Positions 21,931 through 33,167 of a DNA stretch of 64,000 bases are shown piece after piece; the first letter of the stretch is position 1; every line of letters begins with the position of its first letter. The position numbers were made by a program, and so were the translations under genes. The notes beneath the pieces are model-generated. The model saw only the letters and a list, made by a program, of their open reading frames with translations. It made no database searches and was not told the origin of the DNA. The stretch is from Diplocarpon mali. Its lineage: Eukaryota; Ascomycota; Leotiomycetes; Helotiales; Drepanopezizaceae. Location of the stretch: contig JAENRP010000243.1 of NCBI GenBank assembly GCA_024741835.1, forward strand, positions 1-64,000, in the 5' to 3' direction.

Positions 21931-22177
21931 TGTAGCAAGGAGGTTCTCTGATAGTGAACTTGATAGTAAACTAGAAGAGGGCACGAAGAAGTATAAGGTG
22001 CAAACGACGATATTGGGTATCTTGATTCATAAGAGCTCTCTAACTAGGAGCTATTTAAGGTAAGCGGCCTTCTTAGTAAAGGCGCTAAGTCATATGGCAA
22101 GTCATATAACATATCATATATATGATATATTATATGACAGATCATATGATAAACATATGATAGGCATACCTGCAACA
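21931..22177 (-). repeat. F 3' LTR (coding sense), 247 bp, rich in CATATG palindromes
   Basis: It begins TGTAGCAAGG and ends CCTGCAACA. About 22086-22163 is a string of CATATG-centred inverted repeats (TCATATGA, CATATCATATATATG). The right LTR shows the same array less mutated. It is 18 bp longer than the right LTR because of an extra segment near 21958. Confidence 0.92.
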
Positions 22178-22460
22178 CACCCCTTTAGGGAGACCTTTAA
22201 AGGTACTCGCCAGCAATATATATAATGTTATAACTTTTGTTATAATCTACAGTTTCGCATGAAAAATCAACCTGCAGATATAGGAAATAGAATAGAGTTC
22301 GCTAGTGCGAAATCCACCCCTTAGTAAGTCAAAATCAACTCGCGGGCCCGGCCCGGGAGTAAAAAAAATCACCCCTTAATGGAAGTGTAAAAAAAATCAC
22401 CTTATAATAGAGGTATAAAAAAAAATCACCCCTTAATCGAGGTGCAAAACCTTTATATTT
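22178..22460 (-). repeat. F 3' non-coding region: purine tract, palindrome and 28-bp tandem repeat
   Basis: A tract read on the minus strand as CTAAAGGGGTG (22178-22192) abuts the LTR as the likely polypurine tract. A GC-rich palindrome copy lies at 22338-22360. Three tandem units of about 28 bp follow (22361-22388, 22389-22416, 22417-22445), each with an A8-9 run, then ATCACCCCTTAAT-like sequence and a short variable tail. On the minus strand these resemble extra copies of the purine tract. Confidence 0.7.
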
Positions 22461-23085
22461 AACAATTTGATAAAGGCGGCGTGGTTAGAGCTATTTAAGC
22501 TCTTAGTAAGTCTATTAGCGGCGTTATCTTTGGTATTAGTATACTAGAGGTCCAAATGGCCTTTCCAAAGCTCTTGCCGAATATAATAGAACTTAATATC
22601 GATATGCTTTATTCTCTAATAATATTCGGGGTTTTCGGTAAGATAAAGGGCTCCTTAGTTATTGCAGATTATCTCGACTTTAGTAGCGTTATTACTAGCA
22701 TAGCCCATGTCCTTAAGTACCTGGCGTATCTAAGAGGCCTCTTATGCGAATTTGCATATAGCGATATACTCTACTTCTATAAATAAGAGAGCGATAATAG
22801 TCTATCGCTTAAAGGAGGCGGTAATTACGCTATTATTAAGGAAGAAGACGGCCCCAGAATAGGAGGCTCTACTTCCTCTATTACTTGCCTAGTCAGAATC
22901 GCAGTAGCCGTGCAATTTCTAAAGCTCTAGGTTAATTGTTTTACTTCCAAAGGTAGTATAATAGAATCGCGTTCCTTGCAAGTACTATAAAACTCGTTTT
23001 AAAGCTGCTATATATTATAGCAAAGGGTTAGTAAGGAATTTACTAAGAATAGAGCAGTAGTATAGTATATCCTAACGCGTATAGT
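22460..23085 (-). pseudogene. F RNase H, cut from RT by element C
   Basis: On the minus strand the Copia RNase H signature is legible: a Y-C-D-S-D-x-A-like start, R-A-S-Y-S-G-A-V-F-F, A-L-S-S-I-E-A-E-Y-I-A, and then K-H-I-D-I-K-x-Y-Y-I-R-Q-E, ending near 22460. The RT to which it belongs ends at 25998 on the other side of C. The plus-strand open frame at 22556-22786 is antisense to it. Confidence 0.82.
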
Positions 23086-23327
23086 ATAAGAGGAAGCAGG
23101 AACAACACAAGAATAGGCCTATATGAAGACCAAAGACAAGAGGGAGGAAGCACTATAAGCGGGCTCTCCGAAGATAAGAACTAGGATAATTTACTAGTTA
23201 AGGGTAGAATAGGTAGTTGGCATTGCGCGCTGTTTCTAAGTATAATAGTAGTCCTATATATACCCCTTTCTCGGTCCTCTGACTATATGACCTATATTAC
23301 GAGATCCTCTACTTCTAGGTCTCTATA
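23086..23327 (-). repeat. C 3' LTR (coding sense), 242 bp
   Basis: It runs from ATAAGAGGAAGC to GGTCTCTATA. The inner end (towards 23327) is clearly more TpA-rich than the same region of the right LTR. Confidence 0.85.
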
Positions 23328-23499
23328 TACGCCCTAACTAACTTAAGTAGCGGCCTCCGCTACTATTAGCAAAGAATATAAGACTCTTATAGGTTGAGAA
23401 TACCAATCCCTATTTGTAAAAACAATAAGTGTAAGTAAGGTTAGTACCTAAAGTCGTAAAGGTAAGGAGAAAAGAGAGGGTTTTTTTTTAATTCGCAAG

Positions 23500-25340
23500 T
23501 CAGGCCCGCGAGTGGATTTCAAAGAAATATATAAAGGGAGAGGGGAAAGGGAAAGGGGAGAGGTATAGTAGTAAATGAATAAAAATGATAAAAACTCCTT
23601 TTCCTCCTTTGGTAATCCGACTCCTAGTCTAGGACTGCGAGTTAAAAGCTTAAAGTTGTTAAAGCTATTAAATCGCAATTTCAAAGAAAATTTAATAATA
23701 ATTTCAAATAGTCCTAAGTATATATGCCCTAACCAACTTAAGAGGCGTTCTTGCTAAAGAAAATCCAGGCTTTATATAGAATTCGATTAATAATCTAGGA
23801 ATTCCTTTAATATAGCTGTTTATCAAGCCTTTCTAAGGTGGCAACTCGCTTATTTAACCTAAGGGAAGCTGGATTTAGGTATTCAGAGTTTGCGTATTAG
23901 TTTTTACCTTTTAAAGCCTATCGATTACTAAATTAAAGGGCGCGATAAGTTTCCTAAAGAAGGCCTTCAATTGAGGTTTCCAAATATTAAATGCGGAGTT
24001 TAGAAAACTAGGCTTCAAGTTCCTTGATTTTTAAGGCAGATTTCACTCTTAAGCTAAGACCGCGAGTAAAAGGAATCACTACTGGATTTCTCTTTGCCTC
24101 TTTAATAACCTCTAGAGCCTTTAAATGTTCTTGCACCAGGCTTTTAAGATCTTTAATAAAAGAGGAGGTAAGCTCTTTCTCCTTTTCTATTACTTTAATA
24201 GTCCTTTCGCTAAGGTCTGCTTTTAAAGCAAAGGTTAAGAAGTCTTCGAATTAAGCATATATTATAGGATTACGCTTATCAATTCTAAAATGCTTAATGA
24301 TTTTATTTTAAAGGCTAGTAGGCAATCTAAGTAAGAATAGGCATCCTCTTTCAACTTTACTAAGAATCTTCTAATCGATTAAGGTATTCGACACTTAAGT
24401 AAAGGTCCGATAGTAGTTTTTAAGTTCCTTAAGAGTGCGAGTAATAAGAATAAACTCCTTTAGAAAGGCTAAAGTATTATAAATCTGCTATCTATCAAAT
24501 TCCTAAAATTCAGCTTTAAAAGCCTTAATAAATAGTTCTTAAGACTTGCGAAGCTTCTACTTAAGTAGAGATTTAATAATATCTTTACTAATTTAATTGC
24601 AATAGTAGGAAAGTCAATTAATCATCTTATAATATTTAATATCGAAATTATAATAAGTCTCCTTATATTATTTAAGGAAATTAGTAATATTAGCTCTAAA
24701 GAAATAAGGAGCGCTAGGAGAACTAGGGAAGGGAAAATGATTAGTAATAGCTTTAAAAGCGGCTATTATTACTTTATTTGTTTTAATAAGAAGGAGGGAG
24801 TCAGATCGAATATAAGGCTTATAGTATTCTAAAGAGTTTTCAAAATCCGAATCAATCTTAAAGTAATTAAGGCGAGCTTGAAAAGATTTAGGCAAAGGGT
24901 TAATAGGAGGTTTAAAATTGATGTTTTTAAGTATTAATATTAAAAAAGCAAGTATAGTTATCGAAAGGGAAGATAAAGAACTTAAGTTATATAAAATTGT
25001 ATTTTTATATTCCTACTCGCAGGCCTGGCCTAAGAGTGAAAATCCGGCTTCTATAAAAAGTTTATTTATACTTTGCTAAGACTTCTTTAGTAGGTATAAA
25101 GTAATAAATAAAGGTACTATAATTACTAGCAGTAAGAAAAGGTTTATTAAATCAAAGACTAATTTCTATAATAAAGTTTCTAAGAAAGATTCATCTTAGC
25201 TTTTAAGACAATTCCTATTAGTTCTTAGAATAAAGGGGTCTTTAGAGATGATTCTAAGGCAGTTTTCAAAGTCCTATTGAATAGGGGTAGCTGAAGTATC
25301 CGATTTAACTTTTTAAAAAAGCTAAGGAGACACTCCCGAT
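23500..25340 (-). pseudogene. C gag
   Basis: The minus strand encodes a long helical frame, best preserved at 24668-24895 (M-P-K-S-F-Q-A-R-L-N-Y-F). From there to about 24340 it reads F-L-K-x-Y-K-E-T-Y, then I-x-R-L-S-Y-Y-C, then A-F-K-A-E-F-Q-E-F-D-R-Q-Q-I-Y-N-T-L-A-F-L, and L-I-D-x-K-I-L-S. This matches the recurrent fungal retrotransposon Gag pattern (F-L-x-x-Y-E, F-x-x-x-D-x-x-Q, Y-T-x-x-x-L). Four palindromes lie here (23491, 23620, 24045, 25015), read as T-x-x-P-x-L-x-V variants. Small plus-strand open frames here (23575-23757, 24024-24254) are shadows. Confidence 0.68.
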
Positions 25341-25750
25341 TAGAGCTTTCGTTTAGTATTATATAAATACTCGAAACTGCTATTATTTAAAGTAGCTATC
25401 GTAGCTAATTAAACTTCTTCGTATCGGAAAGGCTAGAAATCCGATAATCGTATTAATAAGCTGATAATTCAAGCTTATTAAATCAAAAGTAGGGGAGGCG
25501 AAATAGGGACCGAAATAGGAAAATCTAAGGTTATTAATAGTAGAGAGTGGCAATCGATAGCTCTAAATAACTAAGTGATTGCAAGGTCGATAATAGAGGA
25601 ATAACAACCGGCAATTATAAATAACTAAATGATTGTTATCTTAAGAGGTTTTCAAAGGGTTGATCTCTTGTCTGTAAACTAAGAGAATCAAGAGGAGAAG
25701 TCGTATAAAGACGAAATCTTAAAGGAATCGTCCCTGCGTAAGTCACTAAT

Positions 25751-25992
25751 ATAAGAGGAAGCAGGAACAATACAAGAATAGGCCTACGTAAAGACCAAAG
25801 ACAAGAGGGAGGAAGCACTACAAGCGGGCTCTCCGAAGATAAGAACTAAGACAATTCACTAGTTAGGGGTAGAATAGGTAGTTGGCATTGCGCGCTATCT
25901 CTAAGTACAACAGTGGTCCTATATATACCCCTTTCTCGGTCCTCTGACCATGTGACCTATGTCACGAGATCCTCCACTTCCAGGTCTCTACA
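25751..25992 (-). repeat. C 5' LTR (coding sense), 242 bp
   Basis: It ends GGTCTCTACA on the plus strand. Its outer half keeps CATGTGACCTATGTCACGAG, which is mutated in the left LTR. The open frame at 25636-25818 overlaps it by chance. Confidence 0.88.
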
Positions 25993-25997
25993 ATAGT

Positions 25998-27400
25998 GCG
26001 CAAGGTACTATAAAGAACCGCAGATTTCTTAGTATAGCTTCACTTCCTATAGAGTGGCTTAGCCTTTAAATTTGACCATATGAACTTCATAGCCATTAGC
26101 AAAAGGCGTTAGTACGCTCTTGCAATTAGTTATATGAAAACGTTTAAGAACCTTATCAATATAAGCGTTTTAACAAAGTGAGATCATTCTATTTTATCGA
26201 TCTTTAACTATATATACTCTTAAGAAGTAGTCAGCCGGTTTGCTACTTATAATCTCAAAGAGGTTACAAAGATCTCTCTTAAACTTATTATATATATCAC
26301 CTTTCTTAGCTACTATAAGGAAGTTATTAATATAAGTGACAATAAGAATCCGAAAGGCGCAGTTGATATATATGCAATTGTCAATATCAAAAGGTTGAAA
26401 ATCGAGCTTTTATAGCTCGGACCGTAGCTTTTCTTACTATAGTTATAGAGATTGCTTTAAGCTATATAAGGCCTTAAGAAGCTTAAGATAGTATTCTTAA
26501 GATAAAAGAACGACCTTATCTTAAGTATATCTAAGAAGTAACTTAATATAGATATTAGAGTTAGCTTCTGAATTAAGGAAAGCTATTTTAATATTAAACT
26601 AATTTAGCTCAAAGTCATATAGTACTATAAGTGCAATTGCGATCTTTTAAACCGCAGATTTGCATACTCTAGCAAATGTCTGGTTATAATCTTAACCTTA
26701 TTATTACATATAGCCTTATATAATAAATCTGACCTTCTATTAGGAGATTTCCCTATTTTAGTCTCTTTTTATTTTAAAGACAAGCCTTGATCTGAGTACT
26801 CTATTGTCTTTAAAGAGTTTTAAGCGTTTTACTACTACCTATATATTCTTATAAGCGAGGGAATTATACTTAAAGTTGATCGCAGATCGCCATTTATTAG
26901 CATTAGCGTAAGAGAAGGCTTATTCAACTGTTTTCGGGTTATTTAAGTAAGGAGAGTCGAGTAAGGCCATTTGAAAGGCGCTTAAATAGGCTTCCTTATC
27001 ATTAGAGTTATCAGCTTTAAATCCAAGAGCAATAGAGCAAGTAGCTCTCTTCTCGGAAGGCTAAGGGTAAGCCTTGTTCTTTAAACTAGAAGGTCTTCCT
27101 CTCTTTTTTAAAGTTGGAAGCTTAGCTTTTCCTAAATCAGAATTGACTCCCGGTCCTGGCCTAGGAGTAAAATCATTGTAAGAGTCAGTATTGACTTGCG
27201 GTCCCGGCCTAAGAGTGAAATCACCTCTCAATTGCAGCTCTATAATTAGGCCGTCTTTATCAAATCGAACGTAAGATAATCGAATAATCTTTTTACCTAT
27301 TTGCAATAGTATATAGATTTGATAGATACTTCTACTATCAAATCTGATAAGAGTACCTACTTTTGCTCTTAAAGCGAGTTTATTACTTTAAATTCGCCTT
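25998..27400 (-). pseudogene. F reverse transcriptase
   Basis: On the minus strand the catalytic box reads V-T-Y-I-N-N-F-L at 26323-26334, a RIP-altered Y-V-D-D with both aspartates lost. The C-terminal RT follows as F-L-R-V-Y-I-V and C-Q-N-A-Y-I-D-K-V-L-K-R-F, then C-G-S-L-x-Y-L where C interrupts. Two palindromes (27146-27168 and 27194-27216, 48 bp apart) lie at the integrase-RT junction and encode T-L/P-R-P-G-P-x-V-N-x-D. Confidence 0.82.
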
Positions 27401-27449
27401 TCTTTCTCAATTAGCACATAGATATAATAGCCTAATACTCGAAGATGCT

Positions 27450-28580
27450 TGACTAAGGGAGTATACAGCTTATTAGGCTCGATATTATCCTAAAAGACCT
27501 TATATAAAATCTTGCTGCTAAGAATATTAAAGGCGGTAAGATTAATAATATATATTACTAAAAGAAGGAGGTAAGACTAGAGAAAGGAGGGGATATTTTA
27601 ATCAATTACAGCTATTCGCAACTTTTCTATTAGTATGCGAATTAATCGTTCCAATCTGCTATCTTATTCTAGCATATATAGAGTAGATTCTTCTAAAATC
27701 ATACTAAGGTTTTCTATAAGTATTCGCATCTATATAAGAGAGTACTCCTTACCTCTATTAGTTCTCTAACACTTGATTATACAATTATATTAAGTTTATA
27801 AGAGGCTGATCATCTTCTTATTTGCCTTAAAGGCATTAGATTTATTTATATAGGTCTATTTCCACTTAGCTATTATAGCTGCGCAAGTGAAGATAGAAGC
27901 GTATTTATAGCTGTTAAGGCCAGTTGGCTTTAGATGAACTATATCGATATATAGCTTGTCAAGTGCCTTTATAAGTCGAGGGCAAGCTAAACGTTTATTA
28001 ATATATTAGAGAGGTCTGCCTTTTTCGCAAGGAGCGCAGATTCGCGTCTTCCTTAATTTTATTTCCTTAATCTGCATATTAATAATAATAGATTAGGTCT
28101 TTCTAACCGTTTATAAGCTAGCATAGCCTAATCGATAGTACTAGAGCTTAATATCAAAAGGTCTATTCTTAATAGTAGCTAGGAGAGCATATCCACTTAT
28201 ATAACTAAAGGAGTCAATAGAAGACTATTCCTTATTAATATATATATTATTATCAATAGTGCAAATTTCCTTCTCATTAGATAAGAATAGCTTACTATTT
28301 CAATAGAAGCCTTTGATTTTATTAAGTTTACTACCTAAGTATAGGCAGATAGGTAATTAAGGTATATAGAGAGTATTAATTAACTTAAGAATATATACCT
28401 TTCTATTAGATTTAAGTGCATTGACTTTATAAGTGCTAATACTAAGAGGTTAAATAAATCCATTAACTATACTTAAGGAGGGTAGATTATCTTAAGCAGT
28501 ATAAGAAGTAAACTTAAAGAGATCATTAGAGATATGCTTACTAGCACCTATATTGTATAGCTAATAATTCCTCAATTTTG
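27450..28580 (-). pseudogene. F protease and integrase
   Basis: Protease site: N-I-G-A-S-K-H-I-S-N at about 28520-28560 on the minus strand (from D-T-G-A-S-K-H). Integrase zinc domain: a Y-R-L-G-Y-A-S start (His now Tyr) and an intact C-A-P-C-E-K-G-R-P at about 28010-28040. The core begins D-K-L-Y-I-D-I-V-H-L (about 27930-27965), with the first Asp intact, and R-T-N-R-G-K-E-Y-S marks the second acidic position, changed to Asn. The order fits Copia. Confidence 0.82.
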
Positions 28581-28599
28581 ATAAGAAGCAAGAGGTAGA

Positions 28600-30090
28600 A
28601 GAACTGACTCCTAGGTCCGGTTTGCGAGTGGAAATTGGCCCTAGGGAAGAGTCGGAATTGAGTCCTAGGCCCGGCTCGCGAGTGAGAATTGGCCCTAGGG
28701 TTAGTAATAGCATAGTATGCCTAAAAAGGTCATTATCTAACTCTTTATCTTCCTTCTGAGTCTTCTTAAAAGGCTTCTTACCTTTTGGTAATAATAATGA
28801 TAGCAAGGACTTATCGTCCTTACCTTTAAGGTGATAGAATACGTACTTCTTCCTTGAATCCTTCTCCTAGGCCTCTCTTTTCGATTTGTTAATTGTAAAG
28901 CAATCTTCTGCCTTATGGTATAGCTCTAGTTACTTATAATAAGGATAGGGGGAGTTAGGGGAGGAGGTAGTAGTATTCCTAGAGGTACTTTTCTTTAAGT
29001 CTTTAAAACCTCCCTTGTTCTCTAACTTCTTATAATTAGAGGAATATAGCTTACTAGCCGATTTATTACTATATAAGACGGTTCCGTTTATTTTTAAACT
29101 TTGTAAGGCTCGAGCTTTATTAGTAATATCTTTAATAAGAGCTTTAAGCGTGATCTCTGATTTTCGTCCAGCTACTATAGCTAAGCGAAGGTTAGAGCGT
29201 TATCGATCTGCCTAAATAGGCCATTTATTAGAACAGCTAATAATAAATATAATAGGGTACTAGTAAAAGGGAGGGGCAGAGTCGAGAGCTTTTAATTTAG
29301 TAATTGAAAGCCTAAAGGCGACGACGTAAGCTTTAAGTGAGTTAAAGTCGTCATATTTAATAGTAACGTAGGTCTGTATAGCATTATATTCAAGTACTAT
29401 TCCAGATCCTTTGTACTATTTTTAAAGAGCTTCCTATATATCTAAGGCAGATTTATCGCCTTTTATATAAGCTAGTAGGCCTGGTTTGCATTTAAGTATA
29501 ATAGCAAGCTTCATTTGAGATTCCTTAGCTTTTTATCTAATCCAATTATCCCTTTCCTTAAGTATAATAGAACGGTCCTATAAGTCAACCTTAAGTAGAG
29601 CATATGTTTTAGCTTTTATATAGAGATATATAGTCAAAGGGTTTGACTTTGCAAGGTTTAAAACCTTATTCCTCTATTAGCTATAGTCCTCTGCGCCTTT
29701 AAGCTTTTGAGACTTAAGGAGGCTAAGGGCAGCCGAAGACAACGACGATATCTTATTTATATATATATATATAGAGTTGTCAAAAGGAGAAGGAGGAGAA
29801 GGAGGAGATAAACTATTGAATTCGAGTTTAAGGTACTATATATTAGTCCCTTTAAAATTAGGTAATTCAGGCAATAGAGTACTTTTAGCAATTAAGCTAG
29901 TAATCTCAGCTATTAGTCCTAATGATTCAGCTATAATAACAAATCTTGCGTAAGCTTGGATTATTGCATAGCGCTCCAGAAGGGGAGTAGCCACTGTTTT
30001 ATTATTAAAATGACGCTTTTTTATATATCGTTAGTTGAGTAAAACTCAAAATATCGATTAGCCTTTTCGTTTATAAGGGAGACTCTGATT
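28600..30090 (-). pseudogene. F gag with CCHC knuckle and two RPG palindromes
   Basis: Gag reads on the minus strand from inside the 5' LTR. The knuckle at about 28895-28945 is Y-P-Y-Y-K-x-L-E-L-Y-H-K-A-E-D-C, so His and the last Cys remain and the first two Cys are now Tyr. Two palindromes at 28607-28629 and 28661-28683, 54 bp apart, lie between knuckle and protease and encode T-R/L-x-P-x-L-G-V-like repeats with an intervening G-P-I-x-T-R. An alternating AT run (29758-29771) lies in the gag region. Confidence 0.75.
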
Positions 30091-30122
30091 AATAGAATTT
30101 GTCGAATGCTATTTATAGGCAT

Positions 30123-30137
30123 GCGGGGCTCATAACC
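30123..30137 (-). promoter_or_regulatory. F primer-binding site (initiator-tRNA half-molecule type)
   Basis: The plus strand reads GCGGGGCTCATAACC directly inside the 5' LTR, identical to the anticodon-loop region of initiator tRNA-Met and unmutated here. It confirms the priming scheme read in mutated form in A1 and B. Confidence 0.82.
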
Positions 30138-30366
30138 TATAGCAAGGAGGTTCTTTAATAGTGAAGAGGGCACAAAGAAGTATAAGGTGCAAACGACGAT
30201 ATTAGGTGTTTTGATTCATAAGAGCTCTCTAACTAAGAGCTATTTAAGGTAAGCGGCCTTCTTAGTGAAGGCGCTAAGTCATATAGCAAGTCATATGACA
30301 TATCATATGTATAATATGTCATATGACAGATCATATGACAAACATATGACGGGCATACCTGCAACA
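30138..30366 (-). repeat. F 5' LTR (coding sense), 229 bp
   Basis: It begins TATAGCAAGG and ends CCTGCAACA. The CATATG-rich array at about 30281-30350 is better preserved than in the left LTR (GTCATATGACATATCATATG). Confidence 0.92.
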
Positions 30367-30371
30367 AGTAC

Positions 30372-31890
30372 TAAGGGCTAATGAATAAGGGGGTATTTAT
30401 ACTGATAAATAAAAAATGACCTTATTATAAAAGGCAAGAGGATCTTCAAATCGAGAATAGTTGATAAGATAAAGGGAAAGGAAATAGACTACCTATTCGA
30501 AAAATCAAGGCTAGTTATATAAGCCTAGAACGATACTAGCAAAAAGGAGGAAGGCATAATCACTTAATTCCCAACTATCTAATAAGTAAGCTAACGCCTT
30601 TTGGTATCACTTTTAGCATTAATCTAGGAACACTTTAAGGAATAAGGTAAAAAGGGCATTCTCGGCCTATAGGATATTATATAAGCATATACCTAAGCAG
30701 CTTCGAAGCTACTATAAGATATATTTGTATTTCCTTTATAAGATATTACTAAGCTATTCCCTATAGGTATAGTCTTTAAAGTAGTACTGCTACTCTATAG
30801 TATTCCCAAATTAGGAAACTACTAGTTTAGCACCTATTACAAGTACTATTACAGCAATCTCGATATAGTCAACTCAACTTATAACCCCTATCTATTAGTA
30901 ACCTTAAGCACTTCTCCCCTTTTCGGCATAATAGGAATACAGATAGACGATACTTTAATACTTAAAGAAGCAGACTTCTTGAAAAAGGAAGAGAATAAGA
31001 TCAAAAGGGTAGGATTCCTTATAAAGCTAATATAGTACCTATTGAGCACCGAATTACTAGCTTTTAATAAGTGTATTATTTCCTAGGAAGGGGATATAGT
31101 ATATATATAATAAAAGGGCCAAGGCCAAAGGCTAGAACTAGTCGATACTTCTTAAGAGGACTATAAGTAATAATACTTAGAGCAAAGAGCAAGGGGAGCT
31201 TATTTAACTATAATCTGCCAGCTAGAAGCTTCCTTCGATTTATTAGCTATAGCCTAATACTAGGATCTAATAGTTTAAGATGCAGAGAATTTGAATAAGC
31301 GACTTAAATGGATCTGAAACAACCTTAAAAGAGGCCTAACCTACTTTGCTATCAATTTATAAAACGCTAAGCTATTTGCATTTGTTGATAGATCTTTTGC
31401 TAATAATAAGGATTTAAGCTCGCAGATCGGCTATATTATCGTATTAGCTATTAAAGAAGAAGGAGAATCGCAGTTTACTTTAAAAGGTAATATTCTATAC
31501 TATAGCTTAACGAAGTATAAGGGAGTAATAAGAGCTATACTAGCCTTCGAACTATACGCTATAGTAGCAGGTATTAATATGCTAGTTTCTATAGCTATAA
31601 AAATCGATATAGTAATAGCTAAGCTAAGTCTACCCTGCCTCCTTACCGTAATATATATAAATTCCCTCTCTTTATATAAGTGTATTATCAAATTGGGCAC
31701 TATAAAGGAGAAGCGATTAATGATTGATATAATAGCTATTCAATAATCGTACGAGAATAGGGACCTTATAAAGATACATTAGATTGATAGCGCTAGCAAT
31801 CCTATTGACGCTATAATAAAAGCTAATCTAAATTAGGCCCTTTAGCAGCTGGTAGATACTAATTCGATAACTATTAAGAAGGAGGGATAG
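30372..31890 (+). pseudogene. Element E: reverse transcriptase (remainder) and RNase H
   Basis: The RT frame of E resumes after F. It reads L-F-E-K-S-R-L-V-I, I-I-T-x-F-P-T-I, V-F-K-V-V-L-L-L-Y-S-I-P and S-T-Y-N-P-Y-L-L-V, then the catalytic I-Q-I-D-D-T-L-I-L at about 30937-30963, with both Asp intact. RNase H follows: F-V-D-R-S-F-A-N-N (about 31380), L-S-S-Q-I-G-Y, L-A-F-E-L-Y-A-I-V, N-S-L-S-L-Y, G-T-I-K-E-K-R-L-M-I-D-I, and D-S-A-S-N-P-I-D-A near 31785. It ends close to 31890. The minus-strand open frame at 31500-31700 is antisense to it. Confidence 0.88.
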
Positions 31891-32099
31891 GTATAAAGGC
31901 CTATTAGGGCATAACCAGACTTAAAAAGGTCTTAGATTGACGATATCTGATATTTTTAATTGCAAGCTATTAGCAAATTCTTTTATTTTTTATTTTACTA
32001 TAAGATATATTCCTATACTTATTATTACTGCCTTCTTTTATCTTTTCCTTACTTACCTGCGAGTATTTGCATTTTTATCACTTAAGTAGTATTTAAGAA
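31891..32099. other. AT-rich stretch downstream of E RNase H; no feature seen
   Basis: This should contain the 3' untranslated end and LTR of E, but no repeat partner is visible elsewhere in the window, so the LTR could not be recognised. Confidence 0.4.
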
Positions 32100-33167
32100 A
32101 GGGGATTATGGCAAAGTAGCAATTATCATATTATTAAAAATAATAATCTACTAACGATTCTACCCCTAACGAGTACCTATCCTAAGTACTAGGATTTCTA
32201 AGGCATAGATCCCTAGCCCCTTAAGGCCTAGAAGCCTTACTACTTAAAATAGTAACTAAGTTGGCCTGCTTCTCTTAAGCTTGCACCTAAGTAAGAGCGG
32301 CTGCGATCTCCTTTAGATTCGGTTTATCTAAATTATTAAGATCTAGATCCCTACCTTTTAAAGAGCCCTTAGAAGGGACCTATCTACCCTTATCCTTTTG
32401 GCAGCAGATATTATTAAAGGGAGCTTAAGAGCGACCCTTAGCTAAGCTAGATAGCCCCTCTATACATTAGAGGGAGCCGAGCACCTTAGCGCCTTAAGTC
32501 TTAAGATGCCTAAGGGTAGTATTGCTACCTTAGATAGCGCGTAATAAATCCTATGAATAGTTAGTTATTGATATTAGATAGATTTAAGGGCACTTATAGC
32601 TTGCTAAGTATTTGCAAAGTCAATACTATAGTAGAGGGCATAAGCTTTATTTAGCTAAGCTAGCTAAAGGGCATCTTAAGTCTTTAGGACTATAGAGATT
32701 TATATCTAAGTCTCTTTAAATAGGATTCGGGCCGCCTCTTAGATTGCATTAACGTTACTGCTAACCTAAGCATCTTAAAAGATAATATACTTATCCTAAG
32801 CTTAGATAGGTATTTAGAATAGACATCTATTAAAGGTTATTAAAGTATAAGGATATTAAAGGGTACTTACTAAGATATACTTTACCTATTGCGCAATGTA
32901 ATAGTTATACTTCTTAAAAGTGAGAGTATTAAATGCGTATATATGGCTGGTATTATTCTTACTAGCCTCCTTTCTCAATATTATATACGCATAATATATA
33001 TATAGCATTCGAAAGGCCTTAGGCAGATCTTCTAGGTTGCATTCAAGTACTATCCAGTTAGCGATATATATATTAGAGGGGGTCGGCCAACTATTAAGGC
33101 ACTTACTAATAATAATAATATTAGTAATAAGATAATATGGGATAAGATCTACTAAAGGGTTAATCAA
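32100..33167 (-). pseudogene. Unrecognised minus-strand ORF remnant
   Basis: A frame opens with ATG at 33167 and runs 93 codons without a stop (M-I-N-P-L-V-D-L-I-P-Y-Y…L-P-K-A-F-R-M-L-Y-I-Y-Y-A-Y). With a frame change it continues, with TAG codons at probable Gln positions, to about 32110, including a Leu/Arg/Gln-rich tail. About 350 codons would be covered. I recognise no domain and see no second copy in the window. Gag-like composition and the absence of host-like sequence make a transposon origin likely, but this is inference. Confidence 0.4.

Larger units (their letters stand above)
23086..25992 (-). mobile_element. Gag-only LTR element C (minus strand), non-autonomous relative of D
   Basis: C is a 2,907-bp element with LTRs at 23086-23327 and 25751-25992 (242 bp each) and a candidate duplication ATAGT (23081-23085 and 25993-25997); the exact edge is uncertain by one base. 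Its LTR shares its core with the D LTR, and the sequence just inside the left LTR (23328-23490) matches D at 49262-49447. The interior holds only a Gag frame, with no protease, integrase or RT. It is best read as an internally deleted, trans-mobilised member of the D lineage. It splits F between RT and RNase H. Confidence 0.82.
21931..30366 (-). mobile_element. Full-length Copia retrotransposon F (minus strand), hosting element C
   Basis: F spans 8,436 bp including C; without C and its duplication it is about 5.5 kb. LTRs lie at 21931-22177 (247 bp) and 30138-30366 (229 bp); the left one carries an extra 18 bp after TGATAGTGAA. The flanking duplication is AGTAC (21926-21930 and 30367-30371). 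Minus-strand order is gag, protease, integrase, RT, RNase H. F sits in the RT of E. It carries five palindrome copies of its own. Confidence 0.93.

Noticed and set aside
30123..30137. tRNA-Met gene fragment
   Set aside because: Only the anticodon-loop complement is present, exactly beside an LTR; it is a primer-binding site.
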